DNA from: Miscanthus floridulus
Taxonomy: Eukaryota; Streptophyta; Magnoliopsida; Poales; Poaceae
DNA: 64,000 nt
Assembly (NCBI RefSeq): GCF_019320115.1
Contig: NC_089585.1
Coordinates: 143,201,600-143,265,599 of the forward strand
Reading direction: 5' to 3'
In this document: piece by piece, positions 11,795-22,023 of the stretch
Numbering within the stretch: the stretch's first letter is position 1
How the letters are laid out: each line of letters begins with the position of its first letter
Notes under the pieces: model-generated
What the model was told of the DNA's origin: nothing
The model's input: only the letters and a program-made list of their open reading frames with translations
Database searches by the model: none
Translations under genes and position numbers: made by a program

Positions 11795-12275
11795 AATTGG
11801 ATCTAGGAACTAAGTTTAGTCCGTATCGGATGTTCGGATGCTAACTACGAGGATTAAATATGAGCTAATTATAAAACTAATTGCACAGATGTAGATTAAT
11901 TAGTGAGATGAATCTATTAAGCCAAATTAATCCATGATTATCACATGTTTACTGTAGCACCATATTGTCAAATCATGAACTAAGGTAAATCCTTTGACCG
12001 AGTGAAGGCGAGCTTGGATTCTTAGATTGATGGGGTTGTGAAAGCAATAAAAGGAAGAAGATGCTGCATCGGCTTCTGTTCAAACTACTCCCTAGTCTAA
12101 TATTCTAGAATGGGTTGTTCTAGCTTTATCATCTGATCTCTAATTAGGCTTAACAGATTCATCTCGCAAATTAGCCTTTATCTGTGCAATTAGTTTTATA
12201 ATTAGTCTATGTCTAATACTCCTAATTAGTGTCCAAATATCCGATGTGACAGGAACTAAAGTTTAGAAAAGAGCA
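11795..12275. mobile_element. MITE with long inverted arms
   Basis: The left arm (about 11805-11940) and right arm (about 12130-12270) are reverse complements. Both contain AACTAATTGCACAGAT and the inverse of the rest, and both ends carry a '(gg)aactaa(a)gtttag' terminus with a 'cggat(g/a)tt' block just inside. The whole unit is about 470 bp and non-coding. The superfamily is not certain, and the exact ends are not resolved. Confidence 0.65.
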
Positions 12276-13191
12276 TGTCGTATTATCGTATGAACTTCCT
12301 AGCCCGGCCCTAAAAAAGATGAAGTTGATGCTATATATAACGCCTTACCTTTTGTCTTTCCATTTATTTCACGTCTAATGAAAATCACAGTGAAGTTTTC
12401 GTCGTTCCGCAAAAAAAAATCTTGACCTCTGTCTCTATGAATTGTTTCTTTATGCTTGTACAGTTTATTTCATTTCATATATTCTTTGTCTGCGTAATAT
12501 CTCTGTCTCTAGTGCAAAACGCTCTAGGTAGTTAGGGTCAACGAGTAATCTCCCAAAACGACCATGGATTGTTAACAAGATGTATTAAAGTGGAAAGCAT
12601 CAAATGAATATTGGCATCGTGAATTCAAGTACCTCAAAAGCAAGTCTTGGACGATAAAGTTGGTAAGATACACTTGAATAATCCCAATTGTCAAATACAC
12701 CCTCGTCAGCTTTACTGATAGAATCTCCTACAACTAAAAAGAACAAAGTGTGGATATTTTTTGGTGTGATATTTGTTTTGGTTCGTCCATTTGTCCACGC
12801 CTGCGATCCCACGACATCTTAATTACTGATTGATCATGACATTCTTCTTGATTGAATATTGCCTGTCATGTGATAGAGGAATCACGGTAAAATATGAAGT
12901 ATAAAATTATTGTGCTATCCATATACATATTGCATGTTTGCATGCACCAGCATATATGACAACGAGCAAAAGGAAAGAGAATTAACATAGAAGAAAAGAG
13001 AATTAACACAGAAGGAACCTCTTTGCATTTTTGAGAATCTTGTCAAATCTGTCTACATTTAATTACTTTCCGTCTTTGCATTTGCAAAAGAGACAGCTTT
13101 TTCCTCCTTTCATTTGGTTTCACGCTCACGTGTTCCATCGCCCTCGCTTGTTGTTTCTTGCGTGAACCATAGTTGATGTCATCTGTCTTCC
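12276..13191. other. Intergenic region upstream of the F-box pseudogene
   Basis: AT-rich and non-coding. The short minus-strand ORF at 12600-12812 has no recognisable domain and no support. The last 150 bp before 13192 would include the old promoter and 5' UTR of the F-box gene, but no clear TATA box is visible. Confidence 0.4.
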
Positions 13192-14349
13192 ATGGCTTAG
13201 CCTTCCAATCCCAAGAGAAGGTCCCTACCTCTCACTGACTGGAGATCCGGCCTGCCAGAGGATCTCCTCGAGTCCATCGGGCAACGTCTCGCGTCAGGCC
13301 ACGACGCGGAGTCCTTCCGATCCGCTTGCTCCCCATGGTGCGCCGCCGTCCTATTCGTGACCTTCGGGCCGCTCCTGCTGCTCCTGTTCGACCCCGACTC
13401 AGACCGCGTCGGCTTCTACTACGTCCCGAAGAAGAAGGTCTTGTCCAAGACACTGCCCGACGTGCGTGGCAAGGTGGCGTGTGGCTCCTTGTGTCGGTGG
13501 CTAGCGCTCATGGATGAGGCGGTGTCCGTGACGCTGCTGAATCCATTCGCTGGTGCCTATGCCCCCCGCGTTGAGCTCCCGCCAGCAAGCGAACACGTCG
13601 CGGCGGCGTCCTCATCGGAACGCATGTTTAGGGTCCACGGCCAGTGGGTCCTCCATCCCACCAACGGTTATGGGGATGCGGATGCCGTAGGTAGAGTCAT
13701 AAAGCTAGAAGACATGAGGAACGTGTTCTTTCATGAGATTGTGCTCTCGACGCCGCCTGACGCCGCCGGCCGCGAGTGTGTGGCCATGGCCATGCTTAGG
13801 TGCTCCACGGAGGTCGCGTTCTACCGGGTTGGAGTCGACAGCGCATGGACGCTACTTGACACCAAACTAGAGTTCTCCATGGGGTCCATCATCCACTGCC
13901 AAGACAAGTTCTTTGTGATCGACTGCTCTGGAGAAATCTTCGTCTACAGCAGCAACGCTGCCGGCGCTACTCCAATCGCGACGCTACTGCCATCGCTGTC
14001 GCCACCTGCGGGGCTCTACCACCGCAGCTACCTAGAATCAAACGGTGAGCTACACATTATAGGTGCCATGGTGAGCACGTTCCACAAGACATAGAGCTTC
14101 ACCTACAGCAGCACGATCTACAAGTGCAACCTCCACGACCATACGTCGGAGTGGTCCAGGGTTAGGGACATCGGTGATCAGACACTGTTCGTGTCTAAAC
14201 ATTTCAATGAAAGCTTCAGTGGAACAAGTGTATCCAAGTACAGGGAGAACAAAATCTACATGTCTGAGCCATTGTATGGGGATCCATATGACTTGGTCTA
14301 TCGACTGGAGATCGTTGATATTGCTACCGACAGGGTTCTGAGGCTCTAA
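13192..14349 (+). pseudogene. F-box / DUF295 protein gene with two in-frame stops
   Basis: A single 385-codon frame from ATG 13192 to TAA 14347-14349 matches the length and order of grass F-box-DUF295 proteins. These are SCF-type substrate adaptors with a beta-propeller-like C-terminal half. The N-terminus carries an F-box-like segment (DWRSGLPEDLLESIGQRL ... ESFRSACSPWCAAV). The C-terminus carries the DUF295 signature with IYKCNLHDHTSEWSRVRDIG and a final FSGTSVSKYRENKIYMSEP-type block. Two TAG codons break it, at codon 3 (13198-13200) and at 14092-14094, leaving the last 85 codons unread. No in-frame ATG lies between the first stop and the F-box, so a bypass start would lose the F-box. There is no intron, as is usual for the family. 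I call it a pseudogene; stop-codon sequencing errors would be the alternative. Confidence 0.8.
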
Positions 14350-15162
14350 GTTGGATTCGACCCAATCTCTGGAAGCTCTAGAGTTTGTGAGCCTACGATG
14401 CCGCGCACTCCGTGACTGTGTTAAATTCATAAACTTTATTTTTTGGATTAAATGTCACTTTAACGTTGGTATTTAATTTAATAGTATTATTATCTTATCG
14501 TGCGATCCGTGTATTTTTAGTATAAATTGTTAGTTATCCCATAGCAACGCACGGACACACTACCTAGTTACATAGATATAAGCAATAATGAGTACTCTTC
14601 AATCCCCTAGTGACTGAAGTATAGTGCTCAATTTTAACAAGGCCGGGAATTCGGGTGAACGAACAATTGGGGGTTTCTCGGCCACCGCTTGGAGCGACTA
14701 AAAAAACTGAAGTTTATGAAGTATCTTTTGAGGTGCTCTTACAACTCTATTTTTTTTCTGGAGCAGAGTTTGTAGAGCTCCACTTATTTAGCTGAAAAAT
14801 GTGGAGCGGACATAAGCAGTGGATAAGGCTTTGATCGGACAAGGTAGCAAGGCAGGCAAACGACGAGGCTAATTAGCGAACGCTCATTACATTTAAATCG
14901 AGCGAACAAAATTAAGACACGCCAAACTTTCCTTTTTTTAGCAAAAAAAATAATTCAATCCCACCTGTGTTTTTTTGGAATGGCTGGTGCGTTTAGCACT
15001 AGGGTGCACCCCCTCCCCTACTCTCTTTTCCAGGCAGATGACGTCATCCTTAAAAAAGCAGAATATTTATTTTCAAAATGTTATAACTTCCGAACGATGT
15101 ATCCATTTTTAATTCTGTCTGCACCGGTGTGGTCTACTCGACGAGACGAACAAAACTATATT
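14350..15162. other. Intergenic, no gene supported
   Basis: AT-rich DNA. At 14537-14572 the string CATAGCAACGCACGGACACAC followed by TACCTAGTTA resembles decayed grass Helitron 3' ends, but no compact hairpin is present. 14690-14820 contains a weak inverted-repeat segment around 'gagcagagtttgtagagctcc'. 15050-15160 is probable repeat DNA. The gypsy 5' LTR begins at 15163. Confidence 0.4.
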
Positions 15163-15267
15163 TGTCGGGTATCGATATTAGGGATACTCAAAGCAAGGAA
15201 GTTAGCGCCTACGCTGACTTCCTTGGATGGAGCAAGACATATTAAAAGGTATCGCCCGACTGCTTTG

Positions 15268-15640
15268 GTTCGTGCTCTGTCTCGCCCGTCTCCTTGGGTA
15301 CGGGCTCTGTCTCGCCCAACCCCAAGGACGCGGTTTCCGTCTCGCCCGACCTCGAGGCCACGGGGGTCTCGTCCAAGGCCGCGGGCTCTGTCTCGCCGAC
15401 CCCAAGGCCGTGGGCTCCGTCTCGCCCGACCCCTTGGGTTCATGCTATGTCTTGCCTAACCCCTTAGGTGATAGCTCCATCTCGCTCGACCCCTTGGGTT
15501 CACGCTCCGTCTCGCCTGACCCCTCGGGTGAGAGCTTCGTCTCACCCGACCCTAAGGCCGTGGACTCCATCTCACCCAACCCCTTGGGTTCATGCTCTAT
15601 CTCGCTCGACCTTAAGGCCACGGCTCCGTCACGCCCGACG
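15268..15640 (+). repeat. 30-bp minisatellite inside the gypsy LTR, about 12-13 copies
   Basis: Tandem units of the form CCGTCTCGCCCGACCCCTTGG plus about 9 variable bases repeat at close to 30-bp spacing. Units alternate between 'ccttgggttcatgct' and 'ccaaggccgtgggct' variants. Because 30 is divisible by three, the repeats leave long open frames on both strands (14980-15748), which I do not treat as genes. Confidence 0.85.
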
Positions 15641-15757
15641 GGGACCGATATTGCCATCAACCACTCCAGGTCCAAGCGTATGGGCCTAGGTCAAAACTCT
15701 AAGACTAGGGAAGAGACTGGCACGCCTCGATATAACTCGTGGCCATGATGGGCCATA

Positions 15758-17679
15758 TGAAAGCTCTAGTTTGGTTTTGGTTAATTGATGAAACCCTAAG
15801 TGCTAACCTAGTTTATCAAGATGATTATGAGATAGGTAGCACTACTCCAAGTGATGAAGCAATGGCGAAGATCATGACAATGGTGATGGCATAGTGATGG
15901 TCAAATGCTTAAACTTGGAAAAGAAGAAAGAGAAAAACAAAAGGCTCAAGGCAAAGGTATAAAATGTAGGAGCCATTTTGTTTTAGTGATCAAGGCACTT
16001 AGTGAGTGTGATCACATTTAGGATAGATAGCCGTACTATTAAGAGGAGTGAAACTCGTATCGGAATGCGGTTATCAAAGTGCCAATAGATGCTCTAACTC
16101 ATTGCATATGCATTTATGATCTAGTGGAGTGCTAACACCCTTGAAAATGTTTGTGAAAACATGCTAACACTTGTGCACAAGGTGATGCACTTGGTGGTGT
16201 TGGCACAACTTCAAAGGATTCGGCGCTTTTGGGAAAATGAAATGCCTATTTTCTATTGCGCCGGATGCAAAATTCTTGGTGATTGGCACATTTGAGCAAG
16301 GGTAAAGAAGTTAGAGTTAGAATGGAGTTGGTCGAAATGATGCTGGCGTCGGTCTACTGACCAAACGCTGGGTCACTCAGCGACCAGACGCTGAAAGGCT
16401 GCGTCCGGTCGAGCTGTCAGACGGCATAGTGGCTAGGGTTGAGCACCGGACGCTGGCTGTGTCTGGTCAAGGTGGACCGGACGCGTCCGGTCGAAAAAAC
16501 ATGCCTCAGGGAGCTTACTAGAAATGACCGGACACTGGGGCTTCAGCGTCCGGTCAGTTTTGACCGGAGCGTCCGGTCAGCTTCGTAGCCGTTGAAATCT
16601 GACGAACAGCGTTTGAAGCTGGTGACGCGTGGCGTCCATCGGGCGACTAGACGGTGAGGGCCAGCGTCCGGTCAGTATGACCGGAGCGTCCGGTCAAAGC
16701 GTGTTTTGCCCAGTGAAGGGGTACAACGGCTCTATTTGATGGGGGCTCTATTTATAGCCCCATGGCCGGCTCAAGGGATAACTCTTGCACATTTTCATTG
16801 ACATTGCAACCTTGTGAGATTAGCCAAACTCCTCTCACTCATCTCCATCATTGATTCATCATCTTTGTGAGATTGGGAGAGAATCCAAGTGCATTGCTTG
16901 AGTGATTGCATCTAGAGGCACTTGGTATTCGTGTTGCGCTGTGGATTTCGCTTGTTTCTCTTGGTGGTTGCCACCACCTAGATGGTTGGAGCAGCGGTGA
17001 AGGATCAGCACGAGTTGGTGATTGTTCATGGCCGCCTTCGGTGATTGTGAGGGGAGTTGTACCTTCTCCGGCGGAGCGCCAAAAGGTAACTCTAGTAAAT
17101 TGCTCGTGTCATTGAGTTACCTCACTTGTGGGTCGGTTCTTGCGGTGTCCAATTGTGTGGACAAGGTTTGTGAAACACCTCTTAGCCGCCGAACCACCAA
17201 GTGTTGGTCGACATAACGGGGACGTAGCGTGTTGGCAAGCACGTGAACCTCGGGAGAAAATCGATTATCTCTCTTCTTTGGCATTCTCCCGGTGATTGGC
17301 TATATATTCATCTTGTGATTGGTTCATCCCCTACATGTCGGTATAATCACTCTACTCACTCATTTACATTCTTGCAAACTAGTTGATACAAGCTCTTTAG
17401 TGTAATTAGAATTGAGAGCTTGCTTTATTATTTACATTCATCTAGTTGAGCTCTTTAGAGTAGCAAGGTTGAGAGCTCTTAGTGAGTAATTACATAGCTA
17501 GTTTGTGTGCCTAAGTATTCATTGCAACTAGAATTGTTGGATAGGTGGCTTGCAACCCTTGTAGAGCTAGAGCAAGTTTGCATTACGCTATTTGTCATAC
17601 TAATCAAATTGCTCTAGTTGATTTGTAGATTTTTAAATAGGCTATTCACCCCCCCCTCTAGCCATATTAGGACCTTTCA
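15758..17679 (+). mobile_element. Solo LTR of a Sirevirus-type Ty1/copia element
   Basis: It is 1922 bp, starts TGAAAGCTCTAG and ends GGACCTTTCA, and is flanked by perfect 5-bp target duplications CCATA (15753-15757 and 17680-17684). There is no internal region, so it is the product of LTR-LTR recombination. It carries many GACCGGACGC / GCGTCCGGTC words (16370-16700), a TATTTATAG TATA-like box near 16749-16757, and the 'cccccctctagccatattagg' end typical of the family. The related minus-strand LTR at 19583-22023 shares this organisation. The ORF at 16906-17115 is not supported as a gene. Confidence 0.9.
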
Positions 17680-18346
17680 CCATACCTGAGAGTTCACATC
17701 AAGAACAGCATCGGGCGTACCGGTGCTGTTCTGTCTAACCCTCGTACGAATGCTGACAAGCATGTCAGTTCACCATGATGTCTGCTAGAATGGAATGGAA
17801 CGCCATGACCAACAGATGACATCTGCGCATGGCGCCAGTGACAAAAAGGGCCACAATGTGGAGCCATCCCTATTGACATCTATAGGATCAATGGGACCTG
17901 CATGAAGGAAGAAAAGGACCCAGCGATCCTAGAAGCCCTCTTCTCTCTCTCTCTCTCTCGTTCTTCTCCTTTTCCTCCACTGTAACCCGTGCTTTCCCTT
18001 CACCTATAAAAGGGAAAGCAGGGCACCCCATGAAAGGGGGATCTAGATCTGCATGAGACCGAACCACGAGATAAAAACACAAGAGCACAACATGAGCACA
18101 TAGCTGAGCAGCGATTGAGCTCTCAGCACCCGTTCACTTCTTTCACTAGAGACTTGGGATCCTTTCCCTCTCTCACCTGTTTGTAACCCCTACTGTAAAC
18201 CAAGTGTCGGTAACATGAGCAGCAACAAACTGAACGTAGGGGCGTTCCTCTAGAACCAGTATAAACTCTTGTGTCCTCCGAGCACACCATCCGAGCCAGA
18301 CGCACAAATACAAATTTACTCGTCGGTGGTCCAAAAACACCGATAG

Positions 18347-18365
18347 TTGGCGCGCCAGGTAGGGG
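18347..18365 (+). promoter_or_regulatory. Primer-binding site of the gypsy element
   Basis: TTGGCGCGCCAGGTAGGGG one base after the LTR end is the characteristic primer site of grass Tat-type gypsy elements. The leader then continues to about 18590 with no intact gag. Confidence 0.8.
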
Positions 18366-18589
18366 CTTTTTGCACGTCTCGACATCCACATCAGGCCTCG
18401 AATGGCTAATCACAGCATCAGCTAGGTCTCGAGCGTTCACGTGCACTTCGAGAACCTAGACTTCATCATTTCGACAGAAGGAGAGTTGGTGGGAGTCCCC
18501 ACCGCCATTCGACTTTGACTCCAGCAGGGGGAGCCATCATCCCTTGCGTGAATATTTCATGGTAGGTACCCCTGAGGGATATGTCAAAA

Positions 18590-19531
18590 GCATCCACGAT
18601 TCAATTTGTAAATACTTTTAAGTTTCTTTGTAAATACTTTATTGAGAGAAGTATGTTGTTCTAATAATTCTTCATGAGATGCAAGTAGTGTCTCATGATT
18701 CAATTTTAGCTCATCATGTGAAGATTTAAAAGCATCAAGTAATTTCTTATGTTCTTCACAAGAGTTCTTTAGAAATGAGTTTTTATTTTCTAATTTCATT
18801 GTTTTAGCTTTCTCATTTTCTAAAGACACGGTCATGCTAGCAAGTCTACTAACAAGCTCATCATATGAATCAACAAGATCAACCACATTATTATTTGATA
18901 CCTTGGTGTCATCTTGTGACATAAAACAATGTGGTGTAGTAGAAGAGCTTGTAGTAGCATCATCATCATGGCTTGAGCATGAATCAACATCATCAAGATC
19001 ACCACCAAGTGTGATTGAGGAATCTTCATGTGTAACTCTTGTGGCATCATCATCAACCTTGTCAAGTGAACTTGTGGTGAATCGATCATCATCATCATCA
19101 CTTGACCATGAGGTGGAGCAATCTTTCACAATCACCAAATTGTGATCATGCTCGACACACTCATGCGCCTCCTTCTTAGGCTCATCCTCCTTCTTGAATT
19201 TGCCATCATCCCATGTGGAGGAATCACCGAAGGTGTGCTTGATGGACTCCCATATCTCACGAGCGGTTCTCGTGTAGTTTACTTGTTTCATCAAATCAAA
19301 ACTCAAAGCATCCATTAGAAAACAGCAAGCATGTGCATCAAGTTTATAGAGAACTCTTTGAGCTTTGGTGAGATTTCTTTGATCTAAGACATGAGTGAGA
19401 CCACTAGTGACAATCCACCAAAACTTAGGTCCATTTGCACGAAAATGATCAAACATGTGATTTTTCCAAAGTACAAAGTTTGTGCCATAAAAATTGTGTG
19501 TTTCACAAACATCTAGCCCACTAGACACCAT
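18590..19531 (-). pseudogene. Sirevirus gag, 3'-truncated
   Basis: An uninterrupted frame of about 310 codons starts at ATG 19531, about 40 bp after the primer-binding site. The N-terminus has the copia gag fold signature (FYGTNFVLWKNHMFDHF..., then REIWESIKHTFGD), corresponding to the DUF4219/UBN2-type region of Ty1/copia gag proteins. It then has an acidic Asp/Ser-rich linker (residues about 130-220) and a heptad-rich coiled coil (about 225-310). Sireviruses are known for such extended coiled-coil gags. The zinc knuckle expected downstream is lost, since the frame runs into gypsy DNA and stops within a few codons. Gag would form the virus-like particle, but this copy cannot support a full element. 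Confidence 0.75.
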
Positions 19532-19568
19532 CCTCTCAGGTCGGTGAAGACCACAAATAAGAGACCTA

Positions 19569-19580
19569 GCCCTGATACCA
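19569..19580 (-). promoter_or_regulatory. Primer-binding site of the Sirevirus fragment
   Basis: On the minus strand TGGTATCAGGGC starts two bases after the LTR end. It is the initiator tRNA-Met type site with one difference (G for A) from the canonical word. Confidence 0.8.
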
Positions 19581-19582
19581 CT

Positions 19583-22023
19583 TGTAAGGTCAAGATGGCG
19601 GACTAGAGGAGGGTGAATAGTCCTTTCTAAAATTAATTATGTCGGCTAACCGAAACAAGTGCGAAATTAAAACTATCGGTCTAGCCAAGACTACACCCCT
19701 CTATATATATATTCTCTAGCACCTTCCAAAGATACTAATTAAACAACAAAGGTGTCGGGCTAGCTAGAGCTCACCTAATCAATTCTAGAAGCAAGGTCAC
19801 ACAAACCTATGCCACTAGTACGTTAAGCAACAAGAGAGCTCCTACACATGCTAGTAAGCAAAAGCACAAAGCCACCTAATGCTTACTAACAATGCTCAAT
19901 AACAAGGCAACCAATGCCAAATTAGAGAGCGCAATTACTTAGCTACACAAACTAAGCAATGTGACTAACAAGGTCACACAAACCAAATTAGCCACGCAAG
20001 GGAGCTACTTCTATGCTACACAAGCAAGAAGGTAACTAGTAAGCTACACAAGCTAACTAATTATAAGAGCAACTACACAAGCACAATGCATACAAAAGTA
20101 ATTAAAAGCTTGTGTAACGAGGATGCAAACCAACGGGAAGAACAAGGTTGACACGGTGATTTTTCTCCCGAGGTTCACGTATTTGCCAACACGCTAGTCC
20201 CCGTTGTGTCGACCGCTCACTTGGTGGTTCGGCGGCTAATTGGCATCACCCGCCAAGCCCGCACATCGGGCACTGCAAGAACCTACCCTGAAAGTGAGAG
20301 TAGCTCAATGACACGCTCAACTAGAGTTGCCCCTCACAAAGCTCTTCTCCGGAGTACCGCACAAGCTTCTTGCGGGCTTCGATGGAAACCACCACCAAGC
20401 CATCTAGGAGGTGGCAACCTCCAAGAGTAACAAGCACCACCGGCTTGCAACTCGATCACCTAGTGCCACTCAATGCAACCTCATGATGCAATCGCACTAG
20501 AATCGCTCTCTCACACAATCGAATGATCACTATCAAGTATATGTGAGATAGAGGGCTCCCAAGCACTCACAAGCATAGACACAAAGTCCCTCGAGGTGCT
20601 TAGCACCAGCCATGGCCGAGGCCACCTTCTATTTATAGCCCCACGGGCTAAACTAGCCGTTACCCCTTCACTAGGCAAAACTCGAGACGACAGGACGCTC
20701 CGATCGTATCGACCGGACATGGGACCTCAGCGTCCGGTCAACGGATGCTCACCACGTGTCGCCTCCATTCAACCTCAGTCACTTGATCTCAATGGTCAAG
20801 TGATGACCGGATGCAGCTGCTCAAACTGACCGGACGCAGCAACCCCAGTGTCTGGTCGTTTCCAGTAAGGTACCAGTCGTGACTGGACGCGTCCGATCGG
20901 TCATGATCGGACACAGCGTCAGTGGCCGGTCCTTCTCCAACTTTTCTGTGTCGCCTACATCACCGTACATCAGCCTAACTGGACGCACCCTGCCAGCGTT
21001 CGGTCACTTCCAGCGCCAGCGTCCGATCGAAGACCGGTGCCTACACGCTCTCCGCCACCACTGACCGAACACAGGACCCCAGCATCCGGTCACCATGTGA
21101 CCAGCATCCGGTCCACTCTGAGAGACCTTGTCTTTTCTATATAGGGCGCCGGTGATACTATCGGACTGTCCGCACTCTATGGGCGGACACTCCGCCGGTG
21201 GAGTTTCAAACCCTTCTCGTCTTCGTTTCATCGCTGAGTTGATCCACATCAACTCCAACTTCTTCTCCTTTGTAAATGAGCCAACACCACCAAGTGTACA
21301 CCATCATGTGTATGTGTGTTAGCATTTTGACAATCATTTTCCAAAGGATTAGCCACTCAACTTGCCATGCCACTCAATCCTAGCGACGATGCAAAGTTAG
21401 ATCACTCGAGTGGCACTAGATGACCGATATGCAAACAAGTTTGCCCCTCTTGATAGTATAGCCATCTATCCTAAACTCGGTCATCAACTTCTCTATACAC
21501 CTATGACTGGTGAAATAAAATGCCCTAAGTTATACCTTTGCCTTGCGCATTCCATTCCATCTCCTCCAATGTCGATGCAACACATGCACCAACCTGATCA
21601 ACAATGATACGATCCACTTCATTTATCACGTGATTATATTGGTTCATCGATCTTGACTTCACTTGCTTTTCACCATTGCCTTCATCCATCGGCGTCAAGT
21701 CTTGCTTAAGCTTCACCGCCACGCTGGTCCATCGCTCTAAAGCCTCCGACTTGCCCTTTACGCTTGCAACCGGTTTATCAAGCCAAGTCTTGTCTTGATC
21801 TTCTCCACCTTGATCACATGACTCAATGTCATGTCTCATGTGCAATGAGCTCCTTCATCATCACATGTGTGAGCTTTGTAACATCTCTAAGCCATTTTCA
21901 CCTTCATGGCATATGTTGCTCACACACATGTATATGTGGACTAATCACCTATGTATCCCATATAAACACAATTAGTCCACCTAGGTTGTCACTCAATTAC
22001 TAAAACCATACAAGGACCTTTCA
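19583..22023 (-). repeat. Sirevirus LTR, about 2.44 kb
   Basis: Minus-strand start TGAAAGGTCC and end CCTTACA. It contains repeated CCGGACGC / GCGTCCGGTC words (plus-strand 20700-21120) and a CTATAAATAG TATA box on the minus strand at about 20630-20639. It is longer than the solo LTR at 15758 but is clearly of the same broad family. Short ORFs inside it are not supported. Confidence 0.82.

Larger units (their letters stand above)
15163..18345 (+). repeat. 5' LTR of the gypsy element (interrupted)
   Basis: It begins TGTCGGGTATCG and ends AACACCGATA directly before the primer-binding site. The expected terminal CA is mutated to TA. Without the nested solo LTR and one 5-bp duplication, it is about 1.26 kb. 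The second part (17685-18345) has a (TC)n run at 17941-17960 and a CTATAAAAGGG TATA box at about 18004-18014. Confidence 0.75.
18590..22023 (-). mobile_element. Truncated Sirevirus (Ty1/copia): 5' LTR plus partial gag, minus strand
   Basis: Read on the minus strand, a complete LTR (22023 down to 19583) is followed by a primer-binding site and the first part of a gag gene, which stops near 18590 where gypsy leader sequence resumes. Protease, integrase, RT and the second LTR are missing. On the 22023 side the flank is gypsy pol sequence, so the fragment bridges gypsy leader and gypsy integrase. Confidence 0.8.

Noticed and set aside
14537..14573. Possible Helitron 3' end (GCAACGCACGGACACAC then TACCTAGTT)
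   Set aside because: It has the wording of grass Helitron ends but lacks a compact hairpin, and no left end could be proposed.
14980..15748. Overlapping ORFs on both strands
   Set aside because: They are produced by the 30-bp tandem repeat, whose period keeps every frame open.
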